Shown here piece by piece: positions 9,205 through 18,220 of a stretch of 64,000 bases of DNA. The position numbers and the translations under genes were made by a program. The notes below the pieces were generated by a model. It saw only the letters and a program-made list of their open reading frames with translations, was not told the DNA's origin and did not search any database. The stretch is taken from positions 1-64,000 of the forward strand of contig NZ_JARHUC010000009.1 of the NCBI RefSeq assembly GCF_029223255.1, written 5' to 3'. This DNA is from Albimonas marina. GTDB lineage: Bacteria; Pseudomonadota; Alphaproteobacteria; Rhodobacterales; Rhodobacteraceae. Positions within the stretch are counted from its first letter, which is position 1. The number at the start of each line of letters is the position of its first letter.

Positions 9205-10311
9205 TCACAGCTCGGCCGGGGGCTCGACCCCGTGCGCAATGAAGAGGTCTGTCAGGTCTTCAACGGTAAGATCGAGGAGACCGGCAGCGCGGCGAGTCGA
9301 CAGCCGCCCCTCGTCGATCGCGAGGCCGATCACCTCCATGAACGGCTTCGAGAAAAGAAGCGGCGGAACGGACTTGGGCGCGTCGTGTCCATTGTTGCGC
9401 AGCGCAGCGTCGGAGATCGCGCGCGCGCGCGCCGGCTTCAGCCATTCAAGCGCCACCAGCCGCCATTTCAACGCGGATGCTGTGACCATTAGTTCATCAG
9501 CGGCGGTGTTGAGTCTGATGACAAGCTCAGTGTCTCCGAACTCCGTCCACTCGCCGTAGCGCGCGAGCGCGGCCTTCGGCATCAGTACCGCCGAGGCGAA
9601 ATTGTTGGCGAGCTGCTCGACGCGGTTGCCGCCGACTTCCTTGGACTCCTCCGAATGCTCTGGGGGCATCGCATCCCACGTGAGGATGTGAAACAGTTCG
9701 TGTGCCAGATCGAAGTGGCGACGGCCTGCGACTTCGTGGCGATTGATCAGCACGACGTCCAGCTCCGGCAGACGGCAGGCGGCACCCGAGATACCCTCGA
9801 ATGCATCGACCATGAGCAACAGGATGCCCAGCTCACGCTCCATCACATCCGTCAGGCGTTGGGCCGGGACGTCCCCGAGATCAAATTCTGCAGCGAAGCG
9901 CTCGCCTGCCTCCATCGCATCCTCGAAGCGCGAATGGCGCGTCAGGCCGAGGGCTCGGCGCAGCAGTGGACTTGCGCGTCCAACCTGAGGTGCGATCGAG
10001 CGGAAGGCGGCGATCCATCGGCCGGCACTGCGCTCGTATGCGCCGAGTACGCCCAATCCGACGTTGGTCTGCCGCCAGGAGAAGCGGCCTTCTCCGACCA
10101 GCAGGAAGGGGTCGGTGAAATAGTCCAGCGGCGCTCCGAGCTTCTCGACGGCGAGCAGCAGCTCGTCTGCCGTGACGCGACGCTCTCCGGTCTCGATGGC
10201 GGAGACCGTCTGCCTGTCCTTGAAGCCGAAAACGCGCGCCAGATCGTCCTGGGAGAGCTTGCGCTCCTCCCGCAGGGCCTTGATCCGCGCACCGATGAGT
10301 TGCGTCGCCAT
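9205..10311 (-). CDS. XRE-family regulator fused to ImmA/IrrE metallopeptidase
   Basis: This 368-aa protein starts at the ATG at 10311, preceded by GGAGG. Residues about 5-65 are a Cro/CI-type helix-turn-helix (RIKALREERKLSQDDLARVF). Residues about 190-230 carry HFDLAHELFH, the HExxH zinc-protease motif of ImmA/IrrE proteins. Such proteins bind their own operator and can be inactivated, or cleave a repressor, after a signal, and they are often paired with toxin genes. Here it is followed immediately by the PIN gene and preceded by a palindromic promoter region. It is a good candidate for local control of the PIN-drmA-drmB half of the operon. Confidence 0.85.
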   Translation of the reverse strand: MATQLIGARIKALREERKLSQDDLARVFGFKDRQTVSAIETGERRVTADELLLAVEKLGAPLDYFTDPFLLVGEGRFSWRQTNVGLGVLGAYERSAGRWIAAFRSIAPQVGRASPLLRRALGLTRHSRFEDAMEAGERFAAEFDLGDVPAQRLTDVMERELGILLLMVDAFEGISGAACRLPELDVVLINRHEVAGRRHFDLAHELFHILTWDAMPPEHSEESKEVGGNRVEQLANNFASAVLMPKAALARYGEWTEFGDTELVIRLNTAADELMVTASALKWRLVALEWLKPARARAISDAALRNNGHDAPKSVPPLLFSKPFMEVIGLAIDEGRLSTRRAAGLLDLTVEDLTDLFIAHGVEPPAEL

Positions 10312-10330
10312 GGGAGCCTCCACAGAGCGC

Positions 10331-10360
10331 ATGTAATCTTGCGAAATGGCATTTGCAAGA
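10331..10360 (-). promoter_or_regulatory. Candidate internal promoter and operator for the XRE-ImmA gene
   Basis: The 68-bp gap before the XRE-ImmA gene contains a near-perfect inverted repeat (TCTTGC at 337-342 and GCAAGA at 355-360, each flanked by AAAT/ATTT). On the minus strand TTGCAA and TTACAT are 16 bp apart and could be the -35 and -10 elements overlapping the palindrome. This is the only clear AT-rich gap inside the DISARM operon. An autoregulated internal promoter is inferred. Confidence 0.45.
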
Positions 10361-10378
10361 ATTTATTGCGTTCAGTGC

Positions 10379-11035
10379 TCAGGCGGTCCGCGCGACCTCG
10401 TCGATCCGCGCGGTCCCGGCCTCCTCCTCGAAGTAGCGGTCCCCACCGCTCAGGGACGCGCAGAAGAGGTCGGCAAGGACGCTGCCGATCCGCCGCATGT
10501 CGTCGTGAAAGAGGTCGAGCTTCAGGATCCTCGGGCCCCCGCGCTCGGCGTTGAACTCCACCCGGAAGCCTGCGAGCAGCGTCCGCCCCGTTCGTGCAGA
10601 CTGCTTGTGGATCGGCTTGATCGTACGGCCGTCTCCGTGCGCGAGGGCGTCGCGGAGCCACTTGAAGAAGTCCTCGGCCGTCATGGCCTCGAAATCGGTG
10701 TTGATCCTCCGGTCCTCGATCTCGCGCCCGTCGGCGCGGTCGACCAGCACGAGCTGGGGGACGGCCAGGGACAGCCGCCACGGATCTTCCGTGATGCGCT
10801 TCGCTCGCATGGCTTCCCGAACATCATGGGCGCGGTGATCAGCATGGTCCTGCCACTGGCCGCGATGCCCTTGGTTGCCTGCCACCCATGCGCGGTTCTT
10901 GGTCCAGAGCAGGACGCTGCTGAACAGGGCGAAGGTCTGCGTCACATTGAAGGTCGTCTGTGGCGGCTCGTCGAGCATCGCCTTCAGGCGATTCACAATC
11001 GCCCATTCGACATGTTCGTCAGCGATGCCGCCCAT
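10379..11035 (-). CDS. HEPN-like protein of unknown role in the DISARM operon
   Basis: This 218-aa protein is predicted to be largely helical. The stretch FFKWLRDALAHGDGR (about 122-136) contains RDALAH, which fits the R-x4-H motif of HEPN ribonucleases with a polar residue after Arg. It starts 12 bp after drmMI, so it belongs to the same transcript, and it is not a DISARM core gene. HEPN proteins act as RNases in toxin-antitoxin and abortive-infection systems. The assignment here rests on one motif and the helical context, so a different helical fold cannot be excluded. Confidence 0.5.
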   Translation of the reverse strand: MGGIADEHVEWAIVNRLKAMLDEPPQTTFNVTQTFALFSSVLLWTKNRAWVAGNQGHRGQWQDHADHRAHDVREAMRAKRITEDPWRLSLAVPQLVLVDRADGREIEDRRINTDFEAMTAEDFFKWLRDALAHGDGRTIKPIHKQSARTGRTLLAGFRVEFNAERGGPRILKLDLFHDDMRRIGSVLADLFCASLSGGDRYFEEEAGTARIDEVARTA

Positions 11036-11047
11036 GGGCCACCTCAG

Positions 11048-14000
11048 TCATTCGTCATCCACGTCGTCGTCCTCGTCCTCATCCTCTTCGTCCGACGCCG
11101 TCAGACCCGCGGCGCGCTCGGCTTCAGCGCGTTCGGCATTGAGCGCGAGGAGGCGGGCGAGGACCTCGTCCTTGAACTCGGACGGCCAGTCGAGGCGCGT
11201 CTTGGCTTGCTTGCCCTCATCGGCGTGCTGCTCGATGAACTCCGGCTGTGCCCGCTCGGCGAGGTCGTCCCAACCATAGGCGCGCAAGACTGCAGCATCC
11301 ATCTCGGCATGGAGCTCGCGCAGGCGGGCAATATCCGGAGCGTTCTGGCCGCGGTGGTGGAAGCGATTGTAGGTCTTGGTAAGGCCCTCATCACGTGAGA
11401 CCAATAGCTCGGCGCGGTATTCATAGTATGACTGACCTGCTTCCCTTAAGTCGTTCAACAATTGATAGCTCGCTGGAAAAGCAAAAGTGCGAAAACAATC
11501 GGAAGGTGCGTACCGAAGATCGTCCTTCATAGATGAAGAGAAGAATCGCGCCCAAACCTCATGCACTCGAGATTGCAGCACGGCAAATGCGCCGTAGCCA
11601 TCAAGCGCTATTACAACATGAGGCGACGCTACGATGTGCTCAACGGGCAAAAAGGCGAATGCGAGATGAGCTGAAGTGAAGGGGTGGAAGAGTATTCGTG
11701 TAAGCCCTTGCTTTGCCCGCCGCATCTCAGCGCGCGTCCTCCAGAACGTCCAGAACGGCCAGCTGGCAACCTCCTTTGCCTTCTTCGATCGCTCCGAGGC
11801 CACCTTTTCTTCACATATGCTGAACAACGCGGGCCACAGCCTTGCCTCCGCCTCCGACATGTCATCAAAGCTGATGATGAACCGGGAATAGGCTTGCGTG
11901 GGACTTCCCAAGACTTCTGCGCCGCCAATGTATGGGAAAATCCGTTCTTGGTTTCTAGCGTCTTCTTCAATAAGCCGATGCATCTCCGAAATCGGAGAGG
12001 CGGCAACCTCATTATCGGCGAACTGAAACCCCTTGCCGTAGGGCTCTTGGCCCTTGAATGCCATGCTGCTGCTTTCGACCAAACTACGAGGCTCATCACT
12101 TGTGCCTGTGTGCACCAAGTACGATGTAATATTTTGAACAGTGCGACCGTCTACGATTCGCTCCTTCGGAACAATATGTTTTGCGATATGCACGATGCTG
12201 ACAACAACCGCAGCCTCACCGGGCCAGGAATACCTCTTCACGACATTGTAGATGTTGCCGCTGTTGTTGCAGATCCAAGTCAAACCCGATCTTCGAGTGT
12301 CCCCTTGCGAGATGGTGTTAGTCGAGATGAAACCGAGTGCTCCACCTTTCCGGATAAGTCCAAATGCAACTCTGAAAAAATACGCGACGAGATCAGTCTG
12401 GCCGCCTGCCTGGTCGTTACTTGAGAACAACCAAGACAAGTAAGCCTTTCCAAGGTTTCCTGAGATATTGCGGCCGCCCATGAATGGTGGATTTCCGATA
12501 ATGGCGTCGAACCCACCATTTTCACGTCTAAAGACCTCTGGGAACTCGACGGCCCAGTGGAAGGGTGGAATGCCGTACGCTCCTTCGCGCAGGGCCTTCG
12601 CAGACGCTTCCAGTAGGTCCCACCGTGCCGGGCGGCCCGAGAACCAGCTCTCCGCATCCGCACGCGCTTTCTCACGCGCTTTCGCCTTGTCGGCGGAGAA
12701 GAAGGCCGCGATCACAGCGTCCCCCAGCAGCCTGACGGGCGACAGCCGCGTCTCCACATGCTTGTGCCGCTGTTCCTGCATCGCGCGCATCGTGTCGTCC
12801 GGTGCTGATCGGATTTCCGCGCGAGCCCGATCCGCTTCGGCCACGCGTTCGGCGACGAGCGGCCGCAGCAGCGGCAGGCCGGGCTTCGACGAGTCCCAGT
12901 TCGCGGCCGCAATCTGCTCGGGCGTCAGCCCCACCAGACTGTCGCCGCATTTCAGCGCATGGTCGAGGAAGGTGAACTCGTGATCCTTCGCGAGTGTCGC
13001 GAGCCATAGCGACAGCTTCGCCAGATCGACCGCGCGCGGGTTCTTATCCACCCCATAGAGGCAGCGCTGCGCCACCAGGCGGCGGGCGTGCAGTTCCTCG
13101 TCCTCACCGGGCGGAATGACCGGACGTGTCGCCGGCCAGCGCTCCCAAGCCTTGACCAGCCGCGCGGCGATGGCGCGGCAGGCCTCGACGAGGAACGCGC
13201 CAGAGCCCATCGCCGGGTCGCAGACCTTCAGTTCGAGGATCTGCTCCGGCGTCGCATCCGGCCCCAGCCGTTCGAAAGCGGGCTCCAGCGCATGCGCGAC
13301 GATCGGCTGGGTGAGGCTGCGGGGCGTGTAGTGGCTGCCGGTGCGGCGGCGCTCGTCCGTCGGCTGCAGGATCGGCGTTCCGGGGGATGCCACGACATGG
13401 CGGGGCGATCCGCGCTCGTCCACGACACCGTCGAGGGCGGCGGCAAGATCCTCCACCGTCGTTGCCGCCTCGACCGGCTTTGCCTGAGCGGCCGTGAGCG
13501 AACGGCCGACGTTCTCCTTCAGATCCTTGATCCTGTCCTTGCCCTTGCGTTTCAGCAGTTCGTCGAGCGCGACAAACACCGGCGTCCGGTTGTTCTTTCC
13601 CGCCTTTATCGCGAGCACGCGGCTTTCGGCGACCTCCACGGTGAAGCCCATGACCGTCTCGTAGACCGAGCCGATCTGCTCGACGTCCAGCGTGCGGTAG
13701 GACAGGCGCTGGCGTTCCTGACCGCGAAGCTTCAAGGTCATCAGCCCTTCGAGGATGCGAAGGATGCAACCGTCGGAGACATTGAGGATGCGGGGCGGGT
13801 CGTCCTTGCTCGCACGTCCCTCGAGGAAGGGGAATTCCTCCGGATCGAAGAGCTTGCCGCCGCGCGCCTGGACGAAGTGGGACGGGTGTCCCTTGTGGAT
13901 CAGCCGGAAGAGTGCGAGCAACTGGCCCCAGCCGCCGCGACGCTCGTCCATGGTGTCGGGGTTGAGCGCAGCATCCTCGACGAGCTTCGCGTAGAGACCG

Positions 14001-14947
14001 CGGACCGAATAGCTGGACTCGTAGATGGCCCGGGCACGGGCATCTGTGAGCGACGGCAGCAGATCGCGATCCTCAGCGTAGAGTATGAAGACCAGCCGCA
14101 TGAGAACCGTGAGCAGTCCCTCGTACACATGGCCGGGGTTCGACCTCGCCAGGTCCCGGATCATCGCGGCGTCAGCCGCATCGAGGCCACGAAGAAGCTC
14201 GTGCAGCGCGCCGAGGACTTGCCCGGCAAGTTCGGTCGAGACCGACGCCTGTGCGTCGCGGCTCTTCTTCAACAGGGCCGGAAGGCGGCGCTCGTCAGCG
14301 TCTGAGAACAGACGGAAGCTGTCTAGAAGGAGTTTCAGGCCGCCCAGCATCGGACGTCCGGCGACCATACCGAGTGGGCGCAGCGGGAAGGACAGATAGC
14401 CCGATGTCTCGCCGCGTGGCGCATAGACGAGGCGCAACTCACGGTCGGTGACCAGCAGGCCGGCAAACACGCCAGCGTCTTTCAGCAGACGCTCGAAGCG
14501 CTGATGCGGCGAGGCTTCCCAGCCGTCGAGCTGGGCGCGGCCATCCGGCTCGATGCCCGCCGCCTCTACGCGGATGAGAAGCTGCCACGGCTGGCCATTC
14601 TGCCCGAGCTCGGCGACTGCCCAAGTCGGCTCCAACGTCGTCCCGTGCTCGGGCAGGCTTACCAGCAAAGTGTCAGGCAGTTCCGGCCCGCCTGGCACCC
14701 CTGCCACATGGGCTGCGTTCCAACCGAGCACCTTCTCCATAAAAGCCCAAGGGTCGGGCAACGCTGGCCCGGCCAAATCCGGACTGAGGTGTTCGGCCAC
14801 CTCTGCCGTATCGACGGGGCTCTGATGCAGCGGCGTCAGGCCCAGTTCCTTGAGAACACTGGTTGCTACGACCAGCCCGACCGGCTGAACGTGATCGAGC
14901 CATTCGAGGTCAGGGTCGCGATAGAGAATGTCAGCCATCGCGCTCAT
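11048..14947 (-). CDS. drmMI: DISARM adenine-specific DNA methyltransferase DrmMI
   Basis: This 1299-aa protein is the class 1 DISARM methylase, expected to mark host DNA by N6-adenine methylation. Motif I, CDPAMGSGAF, lies near residue 575 and motif IV, IIGNPPFMGG, near residue 815, the order of gamma-class N6-adenine methylases. Large N- and C-terminal regions probably give target recognition. The C-terminus ends in a run of about 14 mostly acidic residues. The start overlaps drmD by 4 nt; an internal ATG three codons later is equally good. A PglX-type BREX methylase was considered, but PglX normally carries NPPY and the neighbours are DISARM genes. Confidence 0.9.
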   Translation of the reverse strand: MSAMADILYRDPDLEWLDHVQPVGLVVATSVLKELGLTPLHQSPVDTAEVAEHLSPDLAGPALPDPWAFMEKVLGWNAAHVAGVPGGPELPDTLLVSLPEHGTTLEPTWAVAELGQNGQPWQLLIRVEAAGIEPDGRAQLDGWEASPHQRFERLLKDAGVFAGLLVTDRELRLVYAPRGETSGYLSFPLRPLGMVAGRPMLGGLKLLLDSFRLFSDADERRLPALLKKSRDAQASVSTELAGQVLGALHELLRGLDAADAAMIRDLARSNPGHVYEGLLTVLMRLVFILYAEDRDLLPSLTDARARAIYESSYSVRGLYAKLVEDAALNPDTMDERRGGWGQLLALFRLIHKGHPSHFVQARGGKLFDPEEFPFLEGRASKDDPPRILNVSDGCILRILEGLMTLKLRGQERQRLSYRTLDVEQIGSVYETVMGFTVEVAESRVLAIKAGKNNRTPVFVALDELLKRKGKDRIKDLKENVGRSLTAAQAKPVEAATTVEDLAAALDGVVDERGSPRHVVASPGTPILQPTDERRRTGSHYTPRSLTQPIVAHALEPAFERLGPDATPEQILELKVCDPAMGSGAFLVEACRAIAARLVKAWERWPATRPVIPPGEDEELHARRLVAQRCLYGVDKNPRAVDLAKLSLWLATLAKDHEFTFLDHALKCGDSLVGLTPEQIAAANWDSSKPGLPLLRPLVAERVAEADRARAEIRSAPDDTMRAMQEQRHKHVETRLSPVRLLGDAVIAAFFSADKAKAREKARADAESWFSGRPARWDLLEASAKALREGAYGIPPFHWAVEFPEVFRRENGGFDAIIGNPPFMGGRNISGNLGKAYLSWLFSSNDQAGGQTDLVAYFFRVAFGLIRKGGALGFISTNTISQGDTRRSGLTWICNNSGNIYNVVKRYSWPGEAAVVVSIVHIAKHIVPKERIVDGRTVQNITSYLVHTGTSDEPRSLVESSSMAFKGQEPYGKGFQFADNEVAASPISEMHRLIEEDARNQERIFPYIGGAEVLGSPTQAYSRFIISFDDMSEAEARLWPALFSICEEKVASERSKKAKEVASWPFWTFWRTRAEMRRAKQGLTRILFHPFTSAHLAFAFLPVEHIVASPHVVIALDGYGAFAVLQSRVHEVWARFFSSSMKDDLRYAPSDCFRTFAFPASYQLLNDLREAGQSYYEYRAELLVSRDEGLTKTYNRFHHRGQNAPDIARLRELHAEMDAAVLRAYGWDDLAERAQPEFIEQHADEGKQAKTRLDWPSEFKDEVLARLLALNAERAEAERAAGLTASDEEDEDEDDDVDDE

Positions 14948-17900
14948 CCCGACACAGGCCAGAGGTAGACGATGCCGACCGGCTCCAACCGATGGGCCTT
15001 CACCTCATAGGAGTCGCGCAGACGCATAGGCTCATCGCGAAGCTCCTGCTCGAGGCGCGCGAGGCGCGTCTGCCAGTGCCGCCGGTCGGCTTCGCGCTCA
15101 CGCCGTTCTTCAGGCACCAGGTCGAGCGTGAGCTGATCAGGATTGAACTCTTTCGAGGCTTTGCCAATCCGATTCCGTTGCTGCTCCAGCAGGCTCGCCA
15201 ACGACCGCGCCTCCTCGTCTCCTCGCTTGGCGAGTTGCGTCTTGATGGCAGCAAGGCGTTCCTTGGCTATGGTTTCGAGGGCGGGGGTCAAGTCAGCAAT
15301 GTCCTGGGCGACGAGGCCCTGTACGCGTGCAACTGCCAAGGCGGGAGCCTCGCGCGCATCGCGCAACGCCTCCTCAAGCTGGTTCAGCGTTCTTTCCTCG
15401 CCGCTCTCTCCCAGGGCCCGGAGCGGCTTTCGGTCCCGGTCGGATTCGGTCCAGATGGCCGTGATCGGGATGATCTCCTCATGCAGTCTGGCCGCGCCGG
15501 CGCCATAGACGGCCAGGCGGCCCATCAGCACGACGCGCGTCTGGGCGCCGGGGCCGGTGATGACCGAGAGTCGGGACAGGTTCGACTGGAACCCCTGACT
15601 CAGAAAACGCGAAATGAGGCGCCGAACCAGGCGATGTTCCAGATGCACCTGCACGACATCGGTCGCATCGCGACCGTCGTCGAGAACCGGAGGCTCGAAG
15701 GCGATTGCCCGGATTGGGGCGTTGCGCCGCCAATCGCCGAGCCTCTCTCCGCGCTTGCGCGGCCGAACCCGCAGATCGTCGAACGCGTCGTCCCAGCCGG
15801 CGTCCTTGGAGAATGCGGGATCAGACGGATCCAGCCGGTAGGTCGCGGTCCTGCCGACATTCTCGCCGCGCGAATTGTCGAGTGCGCAGCCGGCTCGCGA
15901 CAGCGCTGCGGTGGCGACCCGCTTCAGATCGTCTGGATCGACGCCGACCCTCTCCCGGGAGCGTTCGAGAACGCGTCTCAGGTCGTCCTGCTCTTTGAGG
16001 AGACGCTCATGGCGCGCCTTCTCTTCATCATCCATTTCCGACCGGGCCTTGAGGAGCCGCTCTGCGTCGTTCTCATCGGAGATCGCGCGAGCGAGAGCCT
16101 TCCCCTGTCCGCGCCCGATGCCGTCTTCGGCCAACCGCTTGGCGATGCGATCCTCGATCACCTGGCCGACCGAGCCAAGTTCCTCGCGAATGGTCTCAGT
16201 CTTCCAAACCAGCGCGTCGAGAACGATGTCCGCTTCGCGTTGCTCATACCGGAAGTAGCGGCAGAAGACCTGCTTTTCAGGTTGAAGCTTGCGATCAATA
16301 CGGCCGTTCCGCTGCTCCAGGCGTGACGGGTTCCATGGCAAATCGAAGTGTAGGAGGTCCGAGCAGTAGGATTGAAGGTTGATGCCTTCCCGCGCCGCGT
16401 CCGTGCAAATCAAGACGCGCAGCGGCTCCACATCGGGATCAGCGTTGAAGGCGCGTTTGATCTCCTCGCGGCGATCTGACCCCGTGGCGCCGCTGAAGAC
16501 GCCAATCCGTTCGTCTATGCGATCGGTGTCAGCCAGCGCCTCCCGCAACCGCCGCTCCAACCAGCGCCTCGTATCTTCCCACTCGGTGAAGACGATCAGC
16601 CGACGTTGATTCCACTGCTGGCCGTCCAACATGGATCTGCGGATCCAATCAACCAGCCAATTCACACGCGCGTCGGGGCGCGCGGCGTGCTTTTCGGCCA
16701 GCGCGAGCATCTCGTCGACGGCCGCGAACTCGGCACGCAGGTCCTCCAGAGTAGCGTCAACGACGCCGGCCGCAGAAGCGGTCGCAGCTTCCGCCTCTTC
16801 ATCTGCGGCCATGGTCCTTTCGGCGTTTTCGCCTTCCAGACCCAGCTCGGCGTTGTCCTCCGGTGTCGGCGCGCCCACGAATGCGGCCGCCGCTGCCGTC
16901 GCGCGAGCGACCTCTTCGCCATCCAGCACTTTTTGTAGGGTGGCGCGGTGTGTCTTCAGCGTTCGAGCGAACGCGGCGACCGATGACAGCAGTCTCTGCT
17001 GGAGGCCGACAAAAGCCAGCTTGGCGAGAGCCGCCTTCTGACTACTCAGCTTTGCGATGCGCTTCATGCGCAGCTCGCCATAGGCGACGAGGAGTCGTGC
17101 GAGCGCCAATTCCGGAGCATCCCCGGGTAGACCGTCGATCGAAATCGGCTCGATAACCCGTTCCGGGAACGCCTCACCGAGACGGCGGAGATCAGCCTTC
17201 AGGCGACGCACCATGACTGGCTCGAGATCGCGCGGCCGGACCTCGACACCGCGCGTGAAGCGTTGAGGGTCGAGCATCTCAAGAAGGGCGGAGAAGCTGT
17301 TGGAATGACCGTTATGGGGTGTGGCGGTCAGGAACAGGCGATGCTCGAAACGCTCGCCGAGTTCCCTGACCGCTTTTGTGAGCTGACTGGAAATCGCGTA
17401 TCTCGTGCCCGCCGAGGGAGCGGCATGGTGCGCCTCGTCAAGGATGAACAGAGCCCTCGCACGAAATTCTCCGAGCACGTCTCGTAGGCCGGCGGCATAG
17501 GTCTCGTCAGTCAGCAGGCGGTGCGAGACGATAAAGCGTGAACCCGTGGTCCACGGATTGACGGAGAACCCCCTTAACCGCCTCAGCTCGCCGATGCGGT
17601 CTCTGTCTATGATCTCGAACGAAAGGCCGAACTTGGCCTCCAACTCATCCTTCCACTGGACCGTCATCGCAGGCGGCGCAGCGATCACGATGAAGTCCAC
17701 CCGACGCCTGAGCAGGAGTTCCCGCGCGACGAGGCCCGCTTCGATCGTCTTGCCGAGACCGACATCGTCCGCAATCAGCAGGTTGACGCGCGGCAAACGC
17801 AGCGCTTTGCGCAGAGGGAGAAGCTGGTAGGCATCGAGTCTGATCCCCGCGCGGAACGGCGCTTGGAGCAGATCCCGGTCAGCGGCTGTCGCGGATCGCC

Positions 17901-18177
17901 ATCGAATTGCCCGGATGTGCGCCGCCAGGACGTCGGCGCTGTCGGGATGACCGACGCCAATGCTTGCCCATCGATCCTCGTCGAGAACTCTTCTACCAAT
18001 CTCAGCATCCCATAGGACATCGAGCTGTTCACCCTGGGCGTCGTCTGAGATGCAGGACAAGGCTATTGTAGGAAGGCTGCCGTCCTCGCCGACTAACGAT
18101 TCCACCAACCATGGCTTACCTCGGACTTCAACGAAGCTGCCAGGTTGAATATTTGAGTGTGCAGAGCCGTCGCTCAT
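14944..18177 (-). CDS. drmD: DISARM SNF2-like helicase DrmD
   Basis: This 1077-aa SNF2-family helicase defines class 1 DISARM. Walker A is DDVGLGKTIEAG (about residue 136), the DEAH box lies in FILDEAHHAAP (about 246), and the C-terminal helicase lobe has CTDAAREGINLQ and LEQRNGRIDR (about 590-625). A coiled-coil-like charged region follows. I chose the ATG at 18177 (MSDGSAHSNIQPG) because the frame upstream to 18249 runs into the WYL regulator gene and looks non-coding. It precedes drmMI with a 4-nt overlap and appears intact. Confidence 0.9.
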   Translation of the reverse strand: MSDGSAHSNIQPGSFVEVRGKPWLVESLVGEDGSLPTIALSCISDDAQGEQLDVLWDAEIGRRVLDEDRWASIGVGHPDSADVLAAHIRAIRWRSATAADRDLLQAPFRAGIRLDAYQLLPLRKALRLPRVNLLIADDVGLGKTIEAGLVARELLLRRRVDFIVIAAPPAMTVQWKDELEAKFGLSFEIIDRDRIGELRRLRGFSVNPWTTGSRFIVSHRLLTDETYAAGLRDVLGEFRARALFILDEAHHAAPSAGTRYAISSQLTKAVRELGERFEHRLFLTATPHNGHSNSFSALLEMLDPQRFTRGVEVRPRDLEPVMVRRLKADLRRLGEAFPERVIEPISIDGLPGDAPELALARLLVAYGELRMKRIAKLSSQKAALAKLAFVGLQQRLLSSVAAFARTLKTHRATLQKVLDGEEVARATAAAAAFVGAPTPEDNAELGLEGENAERTMAADEEAEAATASAAGVVDATLEDLRAEFAAVDEMLALAEKHAARPDARVNWLVDWIRRSMLDGQQWNQRRLIVFTEWEDTRRWLERRLREALADTDRIDERIGVFSGATGSDRREEIKRAFNADPDVEPLRVLICTDAAREGINLQSYCSDLLHFDLPWNPSRLEQRNGRIDRKLQPEKQVFCRYFRYEQREADIVLDALVWKTETIREELGSVGQVIEDRIAKRLAEDGIGRGQGKALARAISDENDAERLLKARSEMDDEEKARHERLLKEQDDLRRVLERSRERVGVDPDDLKRVATAALSRAGCALDNSRGENVGRTATYRLDPSDPAFSKDAGWDDAFDDLRVRPRKRGERLGDWRRNAPIRAIAFEPPVLDDGRDATDVVQVHLEHRLVRRLISRFLSQGFQSNLSRLSVITGPGAQTRVVLMGRLAVYGAGAARLHEEIIPITAIWTESDRDRKPLRALGESGEERTLNQLEEALRDAREAPALAVARVQGLVAQDIADLTPALETIAKERLAAIKTQLAKRGDEEARSLASLLEQQRNRIGKASKEFNPDQLTLDLVPEERREREADRRHWQTRLARLEQELRDEPMRLRDSYEVKAHRLEPVGIVYLWPVSG

Positions 18178-18220
18178 TTCGATTTCCGATCGGTATATCT
18201 CACTGCCTCCATTCGCCCAA

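Noticed and set aside
11048-14947. BREX PglX or a type IIG restriction-modification enzyme.
   Set aside because: The neighbours are SNF2-like, DUF1998 and DrmA-type helicase genes, with no brxC/pglZ or restriction subunit. The motif NPPF and gene order fit DrmMI.
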